This document shows, piece after piece, positions 1 to 11,173 of a stretch of DNA of 64,000 nt. The notes under the pieces were generated by a model. The model had not been told where the DNA came from and did no database searches. It was given only the letters and a program-made list of their open reading frames with translations. The translations under genes and the position numbers were made by a program. This DNA comes from Paraphoma chrysanthemicola (lineage: Eukaryota; Ascomycota; Dothideomycetes; Pleosporales; Phaeosphaeriaceae): the NCBI GenBank assembly GCA_020744225.1, contig JAGMWG010000003.1, positions 2,232,001 through 2,296,000 of the forward strand, read 5' to 3'. The stretch's first letter is position 1. Every line of letters begins with the position of its first letter.

Positions 1-914
1 TAAGACCTACACTAGGGGACTGGTATGGACTCGGTATCTGGAGCATCGTGGAAGTCAACGTGGGCATTATTTGCGTCTGTATGCCGTCATTACTAGTCAT
101 TCTCCGAAGGATGCTCCCGAAGATATTCGGAAGTAATGCCAGCTCTAGCATTACTTACACTGCACCGCGTTGTAACAGGCGTCTTGAGCAAGTACCCGAA
201 ATCGAACAAGGTGAACCAGCACGACTTCCGAGTGCAGCTCACAGCGATACTGTGGCGCTGGTTGCATTGGGGGCCACAGCGAGCGACGGGATAACTGAGC
301 CTTGACAGAGATAGCGTTGAAGTTGCCAAAAATGATTCTCCGTTGAACAAAGTTGTCGTCTGGTTTAGTGAGGTGCCCTGCGTGATGAGCCGTCCCGCGT
401 GGAGTCCGAGCGAGTGCGAGGAGGCGTCGCTACGCATCCAAGCTATTAAAGTAGCCCATGACAAGCCTATAAAGTACGTAAGAAAAGAGGCCGCCAAAAT
501 CTCTATCCCAAGAGACTTGCGAAGCTTTGCGATAATTTTTAGTAGTGTTGTTATAATAGAAATTGCTGTTGGCGTTCCGCTACGGCCGGGGTTTCCGTTA
601 CGCAGGGGACGGACGTTACTGGAGGACTAAATTAACATCTTGAAATTGTTTTCCCTCCCATGATGCTCAATTCCATTGTGTTTTTTTAGTACTTTTATTT
701 TGAGATCACACACGACATGAAACGAGGCAATAAGTGTAGCATATAAACTTTCTTTGTCCAAGACCGTTCGATGCATTGACGCTTCCCCATCTACCTTTTA
801 TGTTATTACGTATTCTTACAAACACCCCCTCACCTCCAACTTCCCATTTCCCACACCCACACTCACATCCTCTCCACTCACCCAAACCAGCAAAAGTCCC
901 TTTTGCAATGCAAT
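1..914. other. Left-edge intergenic region, no supported gene
   Basis: This stretch lies downstream of the Nma111 stop. Open frames on both strands (for example 93-497 minus and 343-630 plus) start at non-ATG codons, overlap each other and show no recognisable domain or splice-joined extension. The segment from about 635 to 760 is AT-rich, and 820-960 is C-rich on the plus strand. I see no gene here, though the 3' end of a gene lying further left cannot be excluded. Confidence 0.5.
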
Positions 915-3900
915 CTACTCCTCCCCATCGGCCTCCACCTCATCAACCACAACCTCGTCCCTCGCGCCTCCATCGCCACACTCATGGATAATCTTCTTCC
1001 AGCCCAATTCCTCTGAAGTATCTTTGAGGTACTCGATGGTGGGGAAATAATGTTCGTTCTTCTTCATCGTCGCGACCCAGGGGACGTTATCAAACGTCAT
1101 GACCTTGAGGCGGAAATACTCATTATCGGCGATTTTCTTGACTTCGGCGAGGAAAGTGGATAGGTCCGGTGTCGGGACGTTGTTGACGTGTGTTAGGAAG
1201 TTTGTGGGTGCGAGCTAGTAGGCGACGTTAGCAAATTGGTATGCAGTGGCAGGATTGGTAGTGGGGATTCGACTTACCCCGTACATGTACGCAGGAGAAC
1301 CACGGGCTCGCGAAGAAATATACACATCGGAATGGATTTTGCTGATTTGTTGCCGGACAGCCTGGTGTGGGCGGTGCAGCGTGGCGCCGCAGAAGCTGAC
1401 CATGCGGTCTGTTTCGAGATCTTCTGTTGCGACGGTGAGAACTTTGATAGTCTTTTCTTCGCGCTTTCGAACAATGACGGCTTCTAGGAATTCGTTGTTG
1501 TACATGACGTCGAGGTCGGGCGAGCGGGTGACGAGTTTGCCGTTGAGGGTGAGGAGGACGTCGCCTTCTTGCAGGCCGTCTCCGTGACCCGAGTCGACCT
1601 TACGCACCATGAAGAGCTGGTGCCGCTCTGGATCGGCATGCTCTGTCTTCTCGATCCATTCTTCTGACACGCCCATGACGCGCGCTTGGCTCATCTGCAC
1701 GGTCTGAAACTCGACATTGAGGATGCGAAGCTTTGGCGTCTTACCACTCTTGATCTCGTTCAAGACTGGTAGGAGGTTTGGCGTCGCAAGACCAAGATGG
1801 TACTCAACATCTTTGCCGCTGTGTGATGTCCGCTCACCCAGGTATGAAAGCCAGAGTGCTTGGACCGTGCCATCTTCAGCTATGAGGACACCAGACCCGC
1901 TATGAGAGGCCTGGTTCGTATCCACGGTGATGGCGTCAAAGTTCGTGGCTCGGTAACGTGGTGTTATCGCGCTCGCAGGAATAGCGACTGTGGTGATGTC
2001 GGTGACAACCGTCTTTGCCACCACTGGTCGGAAATTCTGGTTGAGGCCGAAGAAGATGGTTTCGTCGCCCTTCTTGATGAATTCCGTGGCAAACTTGGGC
2101 GTCTTGACAGGCGCGTTGACGAGCGAAGGGTCGTATTTCACAATAACATAGTTCTGTAGCGGGTGCATGAAGACTACCTTGGCATCGACGAAGATGCTGT
2201 CAGCAATAATCAACGCAATATCGCAGAGATCGTAAGGCAGTATCGCTCTTGAGACGATGACTAATCCCTGCTCTGCGTCCAGGACGAGACCATAGCCTTG
2301 CTTGTTCATTTTGGGGAAGCCGTCGAGCTTGATGGGCATCGAGACGTGCACGCGGACAAAGCTACGCACTACGTCGACGGCTTCTGGGTATTTGGAGCTC
2401 ATCTTGACGAAGTTGGCGCGTCTGGACACTGGCGGGACAGGCGGGACAGGATCCGCAATGGGCTTGAAGTCCCACAGGCCGGTGGTGTCATTCCGTATCG
2501 CTATCCGTATTTTCGCATGCCAATGCCTGTCAATGGCAGTGATACTGGTATTAGCAGTGTGCAAATCTCTGAGATGCTTGTACTGGATGACGATGCGCTT
2601 GCGGTCAGGAATCTTCTTCATTACTTCAATGAAAGCGTCCAGATTCGGCGTCGGCAGGTTGTCCACTTCCTGGATCAGCCAGCCCGACGCGTATCCATCA
2701 GCGAATCTGAAAGACCCTGCGGCTTCGCAGACATAGACACCAGCATTCTTAAGCGATATGGCATACAGGCGTGCCTGCTGGTAGGACAGATCGTGGAACG
2801 ATGCTCCTGCGACAGACACAAACCTGTCAGGGGTGATGTCATGCAGATTGCCCACATCGATCTCAACATCCATGTTCTCGCCTGCGCGCTGGATCGTGAC
2901 AGAGATGGTCTTCCCAACATTGTCGTCCAATATCGAGTCTAGGCGCACAAATTGTGTAATGAACTCTCCATTGACCTTGGTTAACAAATCGCCCTCCTCG
3001 ATCTTGGTGGACGCAGGACCTTGAGGCAGAACAACCTCTGCAACCAGCATGCCAGTCTCTTTCGGGAATTGTGTCCGTACAGCCTTCTCCAGTTCTGGCG
3101 AGAGACCCAGACGCCGACACTCGTCGAACGGCTTCAGTATCCACTGTGTTTGTATGGTGCCGCGGGTGACAGGCTCGCCGCGCTGTATAAGCTCGAGCGC
3201 TCGTAGAGGTCGATCGAGGGGCAGGAAGTAGTCGGTTGCTGCGCCGTCTGCTCGTCCACCGGCCTGCAGAGCCACGGCGAATCCATCTCGGTTCACGACC
3301 GGACTGCCAGAACTTCCTCCACTAGCAGCAGCGGCAGCCTGAATGTAATTGGTGTTGAAATCCGAGTAGCCCTCGCCGTATTCGGGTGCATTGCGGTCCA
3401 GACGACTGATGACGCCGGACAGGATACTGAGCTTCTCACCCGCGTCGTTTCCTACCACGCGGATCTCGACGCCCACCTTTGCGAAATCGGGTCGCAGTTG
3501 GAGGGCGGAGACGGTCATGTACTTGATGGCCTTGGGGTCGAAGCGGAGGATGCCGAAGTCGTGCACGGGGTCGCGGTAGACAGGGTAGACGTCGCATTCC
3601 TCGTGGTTGTCGAATATGCAGTAGCCGATAAAGGGCCCTGCGCCGACTACGTGCCTGTTGGTGAGGATGTAGCCCTTCTCCGCGTCCACGACGAAGCCTG
3701 TTGCCTCCGACGATATCGCGGGATCGGTGTCGAACGAGCATGTCTGGCAGAAATGGATCGAAACCACGCTCTTGACTACGCCTTCAATCGTCTTCTGCCA
3801 CTCGGCCGTGTCGTGGACGGCGCCGGCGATGGGCGCGGTGAGCGGCTCATCGAGGCTGTACACGCTGCGTGCATCGTCCATGACCTCCAGCTCGGGCGAT

Positions 3901-4031
3901 TTAGGGACGCCGTTGCGGCTGTGTGCGTCGGTCTCGGGCTTGATCTGCTTCATGGGGCGGTCGGTTGAGGGCGATGTCGGGGGTTGCTTGCGTTTGCTGC
4001 GGGCTTCTGTGGAGGCGCCATTCTGGTCCAT
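915..4031 (-). CDS. nma111: Nma111-type nuclear HtrA-like serine protease with PDZ domains
   Basis: Predicted protein of 1017 aa from two exons (4031-1278 and 1214-915) around a 63-nt GTAAGT...TAG intron. Without splicing the protein ends at a false stop; with it the C-terminus continues into the family's [12 protein letters not shown] tail. The family is a duplicated trypsin/PDZ protease of about 1000 aa, linked in yeast to apoptosis and lipid homeostasis and located in the nucleus. The N-terminal protease half carries the triad His127 (TNRHVVG), Asp158 (VHDFGIL) and Ser241 (GGSSGSP). The second protease-like half lacks an equivalent GxSG serine, as is usual. Basic clusters near residues 12-15 and 25-31 look like nuclear localisation signals. 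I chose the ATG at 4031 because family-like sequence begins there. An in-frame ATG at 4385 would add 118 residues with no acidic residue. Confidence 0.93.
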
Positions 4032-5010
4032 GAGCGGAGCAGGGTTATGTGTGAGGGTGAGGCGCTTGTGGTGATGCGCGCTAGGGTGAGACTGGAGAAA
4101 TAGTCGTGGGAGTGAAGCGGAGGAGAGGGAGAGCGGTCGCAGGGTAGGGTGGGTGAAAGAAGGCGAATGCAGGAAACTTCTTCTGTAGGCGGCGAGAGAT
4201 GCTCGGCCCAACTGGTGCATGCCAAAAGGAGGCGCTAGGAGTACACAAGGCAGCGACGACCGACGATGCGCTGCAGAGAGAAGAGAAGAAGCGCAATGGA
4301 AGCACGTATGGGAGGACCGCGGTGGCTTTCGAGATGCGAAGCGTGTTCCTGGACAGCCCTGCATCCGCGGGACCCCTGCAACCATCGCGAACCATCGTCA
4401 TCCTTGCCGAACCTTAGTCAAAACGCTCGCCTTAGTCCTCCACCTTGGCGCCTCCTACACGTGCTTCCACACAGCATCTCATTACTATAAAAGTCAGCTG
4501 CCTGCTGCTAGTCCGCACCGTGGGGGCTTGAATAAATGCATAATGTAGACCGACTAAGTGCCTTGTGTCTGGCGGCGGACTCTTGCGCTTCCTCACGACA
4601 ACGGAAATGAAGCATATTCCAGCCTTTAGAAACCAAAGTCGAAAGTTTGGATAAATACATGGACGCTACATGATGTCCGGCAGCATCTAGTGTCACATCT
4701 ATACAATAGAACCCGTTCCATCTCATCATCCATCATCTCCTTCTCTAACACCTGAGCATATTGGAACGCTGAGTCGTTCCTCCTTTGGTCTTGCTGCTCA
4801 GGGGTTTGAATATGCGCTTGAGGATACAGCGGCTGTTGCAGGGGGTTTTATTTCGATTAAGATTTGTGAGGTCAATAGCGAGAGTGGAAGTTACAACTTG
4901 GTATATATTACGATGATTACTCTATGAAAAACTTCTCCGCGGTTGTCGCGTAAACAGCACGATGCTCCTCCATCCCCATTCCATCGTTCAAAACACTCAT
5001 TCATACTCAT
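4032..5010. other. Intergenic: promoter/5' UTR of nma111 and 3' side of the hydrolase gene
   Basis: The first 350 bases are pyrimidine-rich on the nma111 sense strand and remain open in its frame up to an ATG at 4385. A CACGTG site lies at 4458-4463. A 73-codon ATG frame on the minus strand (4508-4729) has no recognisable family and is not called. Confidence 0.5.
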
Positions 5011-5925
5011 CTAAGCATCTTCTTTTAACAAAAACTCTTCGAACCAGCTCAATGCCTGCTTGAACGCTTGCTCCTTTGCAAACTTCGCCTTCGCTGCCTG
5101 CAACTCTCCCCTCACCGCGAAGCCGTGCTCGACGTCAGAGTACAGGAACAATTGATACGGGACCGTATGTTTGGCGAGGATGTCTTCTGTCTCGTGACGC
5201 TTTTCGCGCGGGAAAACGTCATCGGTTTCTTTTCCAATGTCAGCAAAGGAGTGCCTCCGACGTAGACGACACCGCGAGGCACAGCTCACGCAGTCGAAAG
5301 CGGACATGTAAACATACCAGCAGCCGCGATGCTAAGTGGGCCCTTCATACCCCACAACTCATCTGCCTCAGTGAAACTTGGATGCGCGACATATCCCGCG
5401 TCCAATCCCACACCAGGTCCTTTCAACCATCGACAAACATACCTTCCGCCAAAGCAGTACCCCGCGCCACCGATTTTGCTTACTCCCTTCTCGTTTCGCA
5501 GCCATGCTACCGTCTTCTCGATGATAGGATCAACAGTGTCGGTGCGCGGCATGGTGGTAGCAATGTACTCCTGCAGGCTCCAGTTTTCTGGTCGTGGGAA
5601 GGGAACTTCGTTTCCCTTGAACAAATCCGGAACCACGGTCAAATAGCCGTTGAGTGCGAAGTTGTCAGCGAGCAGTTGCGAATTGCGGAAAGTGTATCCA
5701 TATACGTCTGTAAGGAGGATAATGGCGTGTTTGGAGCTTTTATCTGGGGTTTGCGCAATGTAGGCCTTGGCTGGAAAAACGTTAGTAGATATTCATGCCG
5801 AGAAAATATGTATAGTAGGAGTTATGCTACGCACTGTTCTCTGCTATGGTTGCGACCTCGCCAGTTGGGGTGCCCGAATGGAGGACGCCAGAGACGCAAC
5901 ATTGCTGCATTGGTCCAGAAGCCAT
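5011..5925 (-). CDS. Dienelactone hydrolase family protein
   Basis: Predicted 253-aa alpha/beta hydrolase from three exons (5925-5835, 5770-5318, 5228-5011), with introns of 64 and 89 nt. The catalytic residues typical of the family are visible: Cys136 in GYCFGG, Asp184 or Asp185 in ETDDVFP, and His216 in VEHGFAV. The family hydrolyses dienelactones in aromatic degradation, but many fungal paralogues act on unknown esters, so the substrate cannot be assigned. The short N-terminus (MASGPMQQCC) has no signal peptide, which suggests a cytosolic enzyme. The length matches the family. Both splice joins restore family-like sequence across the gaps, so the model is well supported. Confidence 0.9.
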
Positions 5926-7041
5926 GGTCACGTAATTTGCCTCCTCGGGGGTCTTGAAGTTAAGAAACTGTGAAGTCACGGCTGGAGCTTGGCTGAGAAA
6001 GGTGGTTTGCGAACGCTGGAGTAGAACTGCCGAATTTATATCTGAGGATATGCTCTCTAGCCGCGGATAAGATATGCGTAAGTGCTGTTACCTTGCCCCG
6101 CCAAACCTAGGTAGAGTAGTGTGCGTAAGCCTCGTGCCTTGCGCTAGAGAATAATTCCCCATCTAGTAACACGCCTGCGCCCTTTGAGTACACGGAGGCT
6201 CTGCTATGCGAGATACGACATCCTGCGGGATATCTTGGCGAGATCAAGATAAGTCTGAATGCGGAATAAATGGAGTTCTGCAGTCATCACAAGGCGGCCA
6301 GCACCGAGCACGACCATCTCGATACTATACGCTTCGACAGGAAGAATACAAAGTAGTGTAGAGGTACTTGTGATTGGTGGGACAATGGTGAGGGACGGGA
6401 AAGATGCGAGAGCGCGATCTCTATACACTAACCTATTCCACCAAACCCTGGGCATAAAAGCTTCGCCTCGGTTTCTTATCGATAAAGGGTTGTCCGAATG
6501 GTTGCTATCTTCATCAAGAAATTCTTCGCTCTGTACCATGTAGGAGACGGACCTGTGATCGCACCCCTAACGACGCGCTCACTCGAGGCGGGAAGTGTAC
6601 AGGCGGGGAGATAACCTTTAGTGCAACACGTCGATGGATTGCTCCGGTAATCAGGCCCATTCCATGATCCTTGAGAGCAAGATGGGCAACTCGCGACTTT
6701 CGTAGCCTGTTTTGTTTGGTCATTCACTCAGGATCAACAAAAGTTGGAGGCATGTGCCATCACCCATCAGCAGTCTGTGGATCATGACCCACAACTGGAC
6801 CCTTGATTCGCGGACACTGCGGGCCGATGGCGCCCCTGCAATCACCGTTTCACGTGTCAAGCCACATTCTGCAGGCACATGAGGCAAACTTGCGCCAAAC
6901 TTGCCTCGACAGCTGCACTTCGAAGCCAGATCACGACATTTTATCTTTGCACTTCTTTCCCACCTCCTTCGCTCTCTCTATCCACCACCAGTCGTTCCTG
7001 TATCACCAACCAACGAAGTACCCCACGGCGTAATACTCAAC
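5926..7041. other. Intergenic region, promoters of the hydrolase and of the small membrane protein
   Basis: No supported gene. Two overlapping antisense frames (6204-6539 minus, 6259-6543 plus) each have an ATG but no recognisable domain, and they shadow one another. A CACGTG hexamer at 6851-6856 lies about 190 bases upstream of the small membrane protein gene. A pyrimidine-rich tract precedes that gene's start codon. Confidence 0.5.
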
Positions 7042-7367
7042 ATGGGCGCATTAAACCTGCTTCCGCTCGTAATCCTATTCGCAGTCGTCGGAGGTGTCGC
7101 ATGGGTAGGATACCAGGTACGCAGCGCCGGATAGCCCAGTCTTTTTCCCGCTTCTTCCAAGGACCCGCTGACTTGTTGGAATCGCAACAGATCTTCTTGT
7201 ACACCAACGAACTCGCCGAGCGCGGCGTGCACAAGCTGGAGAAGAAGAACGTTGTGTTCACGAAGGATGGCGCAAAGGTCGGCGTCAAGGAGATAAGCGC
7301 TGAGAAATATGCGGACAAGACACAGCGTGCGTTTGTGAATACATGGAATGCGGCGCAGGACGGGTAG
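7042..7367 (+). CDS. Small conserved-looking protein with one N-terminal membrane anchor
   Basis: Two exons (7042-7116 and 7191-7367) with a 74-nt GTACGC...CAG intron give about 83 aa. Residues 4-24 form one hydrophobic segment (LLPLVILFAVVGGVAWVGY), followed by a charged soluble part rich in Lys and Glu. The gene architecture, with an anchor exon split from the soluble exon, and the clean splice sites support it being real. I do not recognise a named family. The 3' end is uncertain: a further GTAGGT...TAG intron (7368-7411) would replace the stop and add a few residues, ending at 7433. Its location would be a membrane with the tail on one side; function unknown. Confidence 0.7.
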
Positions 7368-7433
7368 GTGGTCGTCTGGAGAGTGGCACATATAATACTG
7401 ACCTTGAATAGGTCAACGGCGCGACCGCGATGA

Positions 7434-8787
7434 AGGACGTACTTTTCGCGCGCGTAGTCTCAGCAGACGATATGGATGGCAGGGACGTACATCGCGATCG
7501 GTACGCGGCATTTTCAGTTCCGGTTGGGCCAGCGAGCTACACTTTCTTTGGATACCATGACATCGGTCAATTAGGGACTCGGCGAGTATTGGCGAATACA
7601 AGCATGATACGGCAGTAGAAGACCGCGACTCCTCTGCAGCAGCAGCGATAAGCTATATGCCGAGTCGAAGAGACGAATGAGATAGTGATCATAATCACGG
7701 CACACGCATTTGCTTACTACCGAGCAGCAGTGTTCTCCAGAAATGGACAAAATTACCTGAAATGGAAGGAGTGAGAAGTGATCCACAACCAAAACATTCT
7801 CGTGACTAAACAGACTTAAATCACTCATCAGCACAGTCTCAGGCGTGGCGCATCTGTCTTTAGAAAGGGTCTTGATGGCTAGCCTCGATGTTTGACTAAA
7901 GCACCGTCAACACGAACAGGTCAAACGTCCGATCATACATGGCTCGCTGGCTCAAGGTACATATATGCCGCGCTTTATGACAGTCGGTGCGAATAATCCA
8001 GGTTGGCGGAACATGGCTAGCGCTGAAGTCAGCATCAGCATGAACAACTTCGCGCACTCACATTGTGGCGGCTGCTGCATCCGACAGTGGCTCTGAACCA
8101 TGTTATGTATATGGTACCTTCTAATCTGATGTTCAGGTGGAGGCCAGTTCTTGACTTCGCGGAACAATGTCACATTTGGCAATGGACCGCGCGGCATCTC
8201 CGTCATCAGATTCAACGTCTATCGCGGCGCCACAAATCTTGCACAACTTGGCACTGGGCATTCTCTTACCAAGGGACTGGTTCTCGTAAATCATTATCCT
8301 CGCCCCGCTGTCGATGCATCGGGGACAGGGTGTGAAGTGTGCTTGCACTACACCACAAACGACATACGAGGTTGTTCACTAAACCCTCAAAGGCGTACCG
8401 ATCGTGCTTGGAGCACAACGTAGCAATGAACCAACCTGGTGGGTTCACGGTACTCGGCCGAGCGACACTTCCCAGTACGCGGGGCACGTCAAGTGTCTCA
8501 TGCTCATTGCATACTTTACCCCGGGCCGAAAGCCTTGAAATTCCGCGCTCCACGACTGGTTGACTCTAGAGCATGTCGCAGAAACGCCACTAGGTCGAAC
8601 GCAGGGATAATGCTGATCCCTGAGTAAACACCTTGTCGTCGGGCTGCTGATCGCGGATGATGCAGTGGCATCGTCCGTCAGCGTGGAATGGAATCTCCAT
8701 ATATGAGTGCAGGGCCTGGCGCTGTATTATGGTCATTTCTTGTACAGTGTCTGGCTGTCTGTATTCCTTGCGAACAGACTTCACATC
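7434..8787. other. Long intergenic region upstream of the P450 gene
   Basis: About 1.35 kb without a supportable gene. Several 60-95 codon frames on both strands overlap one another, mostly lack ATG starts and carry no motif. It probably holds the 3' UTR of the small membrane protein and the P450 promoter. Confidence 0.5.
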
Positions 8788-10576
8788 ATGGCGTCTTTCA
8801 TAGGGTCGTCGTCGGCGTCGAGTTTCCGAATCTTGACTCCAGTGGGCATTGCGTTGTCTGTTGGGCTGCTTGTCGTTCTTGTGAGTACATTGTGGGTCAC
8901 CAAGAGGCTCTCCACCGGGAAGCGCCATACCAGCAAGTGACTTGCTTTAATCACATGCACTTGGAGGCTTCACGACTTTTGTCAGTATGCAACATGGTCA
9001 CTACTAACCACTCTCCAGCTCACTGCCCATTTCCTCTACACCAACATCTGTAACATCTTTTTTCACCCACTGAAGAAATTTCCTGGCCCCAAGCTCGCCG
9101 CAGGCTCCGGCATCCCTTATGGCCTCCACATGCGCAACGGCACTATGGTCGACTGGCTCAAACAACTGCATGACGCATATGGCGAGGTTGTTCGCGTTGC
9201 GCCTAACGAGCTCTCCTTCATCTCAGGCGAGACTGCTTGGGCCGATATCTATGGATTCCGAATCGGGAAGCACAAAAACACAGGGCCATACCTTAAAGAT
9301 CAATCCTGGTTTCCCCAGCCCGTTAATGGATCAACCTCGATGATCTCGGCCGACGAGGCAAATCACTCACGCATGCGGCGCAACCTATCTCACGCATTCA
9401 GCGACAAAGCATTGCGTGAGCAGGAACCCTTGGTCCAGCAATATGTCGACTTGCTCGTGAACCGACTAGGCGAACACGCAGCCGAGAACAAGCAAATAGA
9501 CATTATGCACTGGTACAACTATACTACCTTTGACATCATCTGCGACCTGACCTTTGGAGAGCCACTCTACTGCCTCCGCGACAGCAAAGACCACATATGG
9601 ATTAAACTAGTCTACGGGAACCTTGCATCCTTTGGCATTCTCTCTACACGCGTCAAGTATCCCATCTTCGCATACTGGGACCGGCTCAAATTAGCTTTCA
9701 CAAACACCAAATCCATCATGGCCGCACGCATCGCCTTTTTCAAACGCGTGCACGACAAGGTCGCAGCAAGACTCGAAAAGGGCACAGACCGCCCTGATTT
9801 CTTCAGCTACATAACCAAGAACCAGGAAGTCGAAGGCAAAGCGCTGACCCAAAGTGAAATGGACACAAACGCCATCTTATTCCTGTCTGCCGGGAGCGAA
9901 ACAACCGCCACGCTCCTGTCCGGCGTAACATATCTCCTGCTCTCCAACCCAGCCAGTTATGCTAAACTCACGCACGAGATTCGCGCCGCTTTCACCTCCG
10001 TCAACCAAATTACCGCCGACACAGCAAGCAAGCTCGAATACATGCTCGCATGTCTGCAAGAAGCGCTCCGCATGTATCCCCCCGTGCCGACCGGGTTTGC
10101 GCGCGTAGTCCCCGGACAGGGCGATAACATATCTGGGCATTACATCCCCGGTGGAACGAGCGTATACATCAGTCAACACGCAATGAATCACAGCACGAAG
10201 CACTTCCACGAGCCTGAGAAATTTGCTCCGGAGCGCTGGCTCGGGGACGCGGAATATGCACAGGATAAGCGAGATATTGTGCAGGCGTTTAGTTACGGGC
10301 CGAGGAATTGTTTGGGCAAGAAGTAAGTCTTTAAACCATCCTCAGAGAGTTCCCTTGAATGAATCGTCTTTAGCTTTGTGCTCGGATTTGACGGAGTGTT
10401 GCTAATGCGGTGGTAGTCTCGCGTTAGTGGAAATGCGCCTCATCCTTGCGAAGATACTGTACACGTTTGATCTCGAACTTGTGGATAAGAAGGAGAATTG
10501 GATGCGTGGACAGAAGCTTTTCACGCTATGGAATAAGCCCCCGCTCATGGTGAATCTCAAGCCTGTGGAGCGATGA
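8788..10576 (+). CDS. Cytochrome P450 monooxygenase, CYP65/isotrichodermin hydroxylase-like
   Basis: Predicted 518-aa microsomal P450 from three exons (8788-8880, 9019-10322, 10417-10576). Residues about 14-40 form the N-terminal membrane anchor, followed by a Pro-rich hinge (KKFPGPK). The oxygen-binding I-helix motif AGSETT is at 322-327, the ExxR motif at 379-382 (EALR), PERW at 435-438, and the heme loop FSYGPRNCLG has its ligand Cys462. The last intron falls just after the heme Cys loop, and exon 3 supplies the usual C-terminal helix and strands. Similarity by eye is to the fungal CYP65/CYP58-type group that hydroxylates sesquiterpenoids and aromatics. The substrate is unknown, and no secondary-metabolite backbone gene lies in the window. 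Confidence 0.93.
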
Positions 10577-11173
10577 GCTGGGAGCGGCAAAAGTAATCAG
10601 GTGGCGCTGGCTGCTTGGTGGTGCGGGAAGACTGCTGGCTGCAAAGTGTGGGAGGATTAGTTTGCGGGCGAATGCTGAGTGATCTGGCGAGAGGGAATTG
10701 AAAATTCCGTTTTGGGACAATAGCATATGACAAAGGGGCGTTGTGTCATGGCATGACCGCGTTTACCGTCATATGAATTCAGAATAAGACGTTGTGTGGA
10801 GAAGGATTAGGATGTAGACTGTTTCTCACGTCAGCATGAGCAGATCTTGAACGCCACTTTATGAATGATGAAAGCTGTTTTGAAAAGTAGTTATACCACA
10901 GTTATAGCACGTTGGCGCGGTGCAAGTGTGCATCTGACGTTTGTTCCTAGATTCTTTGCGTAGCAAGATACTTCACATGGTAAGACACTATAGGCACTCT
11001 CTAGTACAACAAAGTTATTCACATTAAGCACAACCGAATGATTTTAGCTTCTTTAAGCTGCTAAAGACATCTTAAGTTGCTGTTTAATTAAGCTAGGAGC
11101 TAGGCATCTAATTAGTTCAAGCCTAGATTGTAGTCCTTACAACTGCTTATGGACAAGCTACTTTCAGGTCTGA
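10577..11173. other. Intergenic region ending in an AT-rich stretch
   Basis: It lies between the convergent P450 and HET genes. The part from about 10970 to 11165 is clearly richer in A/T than its surroundings and contains repeated TTAAG/CTTAA and TTAGCT-like words. It could be the worn remnant of a repeat altered by repeat-induced point mutation. No open frame is supported. Confidence 0.45.

Noticed and set aside
93..497. 134-codon minus-strand frame at the left edge
   Set aside because: Non-ATG start, overlapping plus-strand frames, and no motif or splice support.
1215..1277. Apparent C-terminal end of Nma111 at 1215
   Set aside because: The last residues are intron read-through; a GTAAGT...TAG intron joins to the conserved tail ending at 915.
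6204..6543. Two overlapping antisense frames of about 95-110 codons
   Set aside because: Both are unsupported by motif or splice signals and they shadow each other; noted only as part of the gap.
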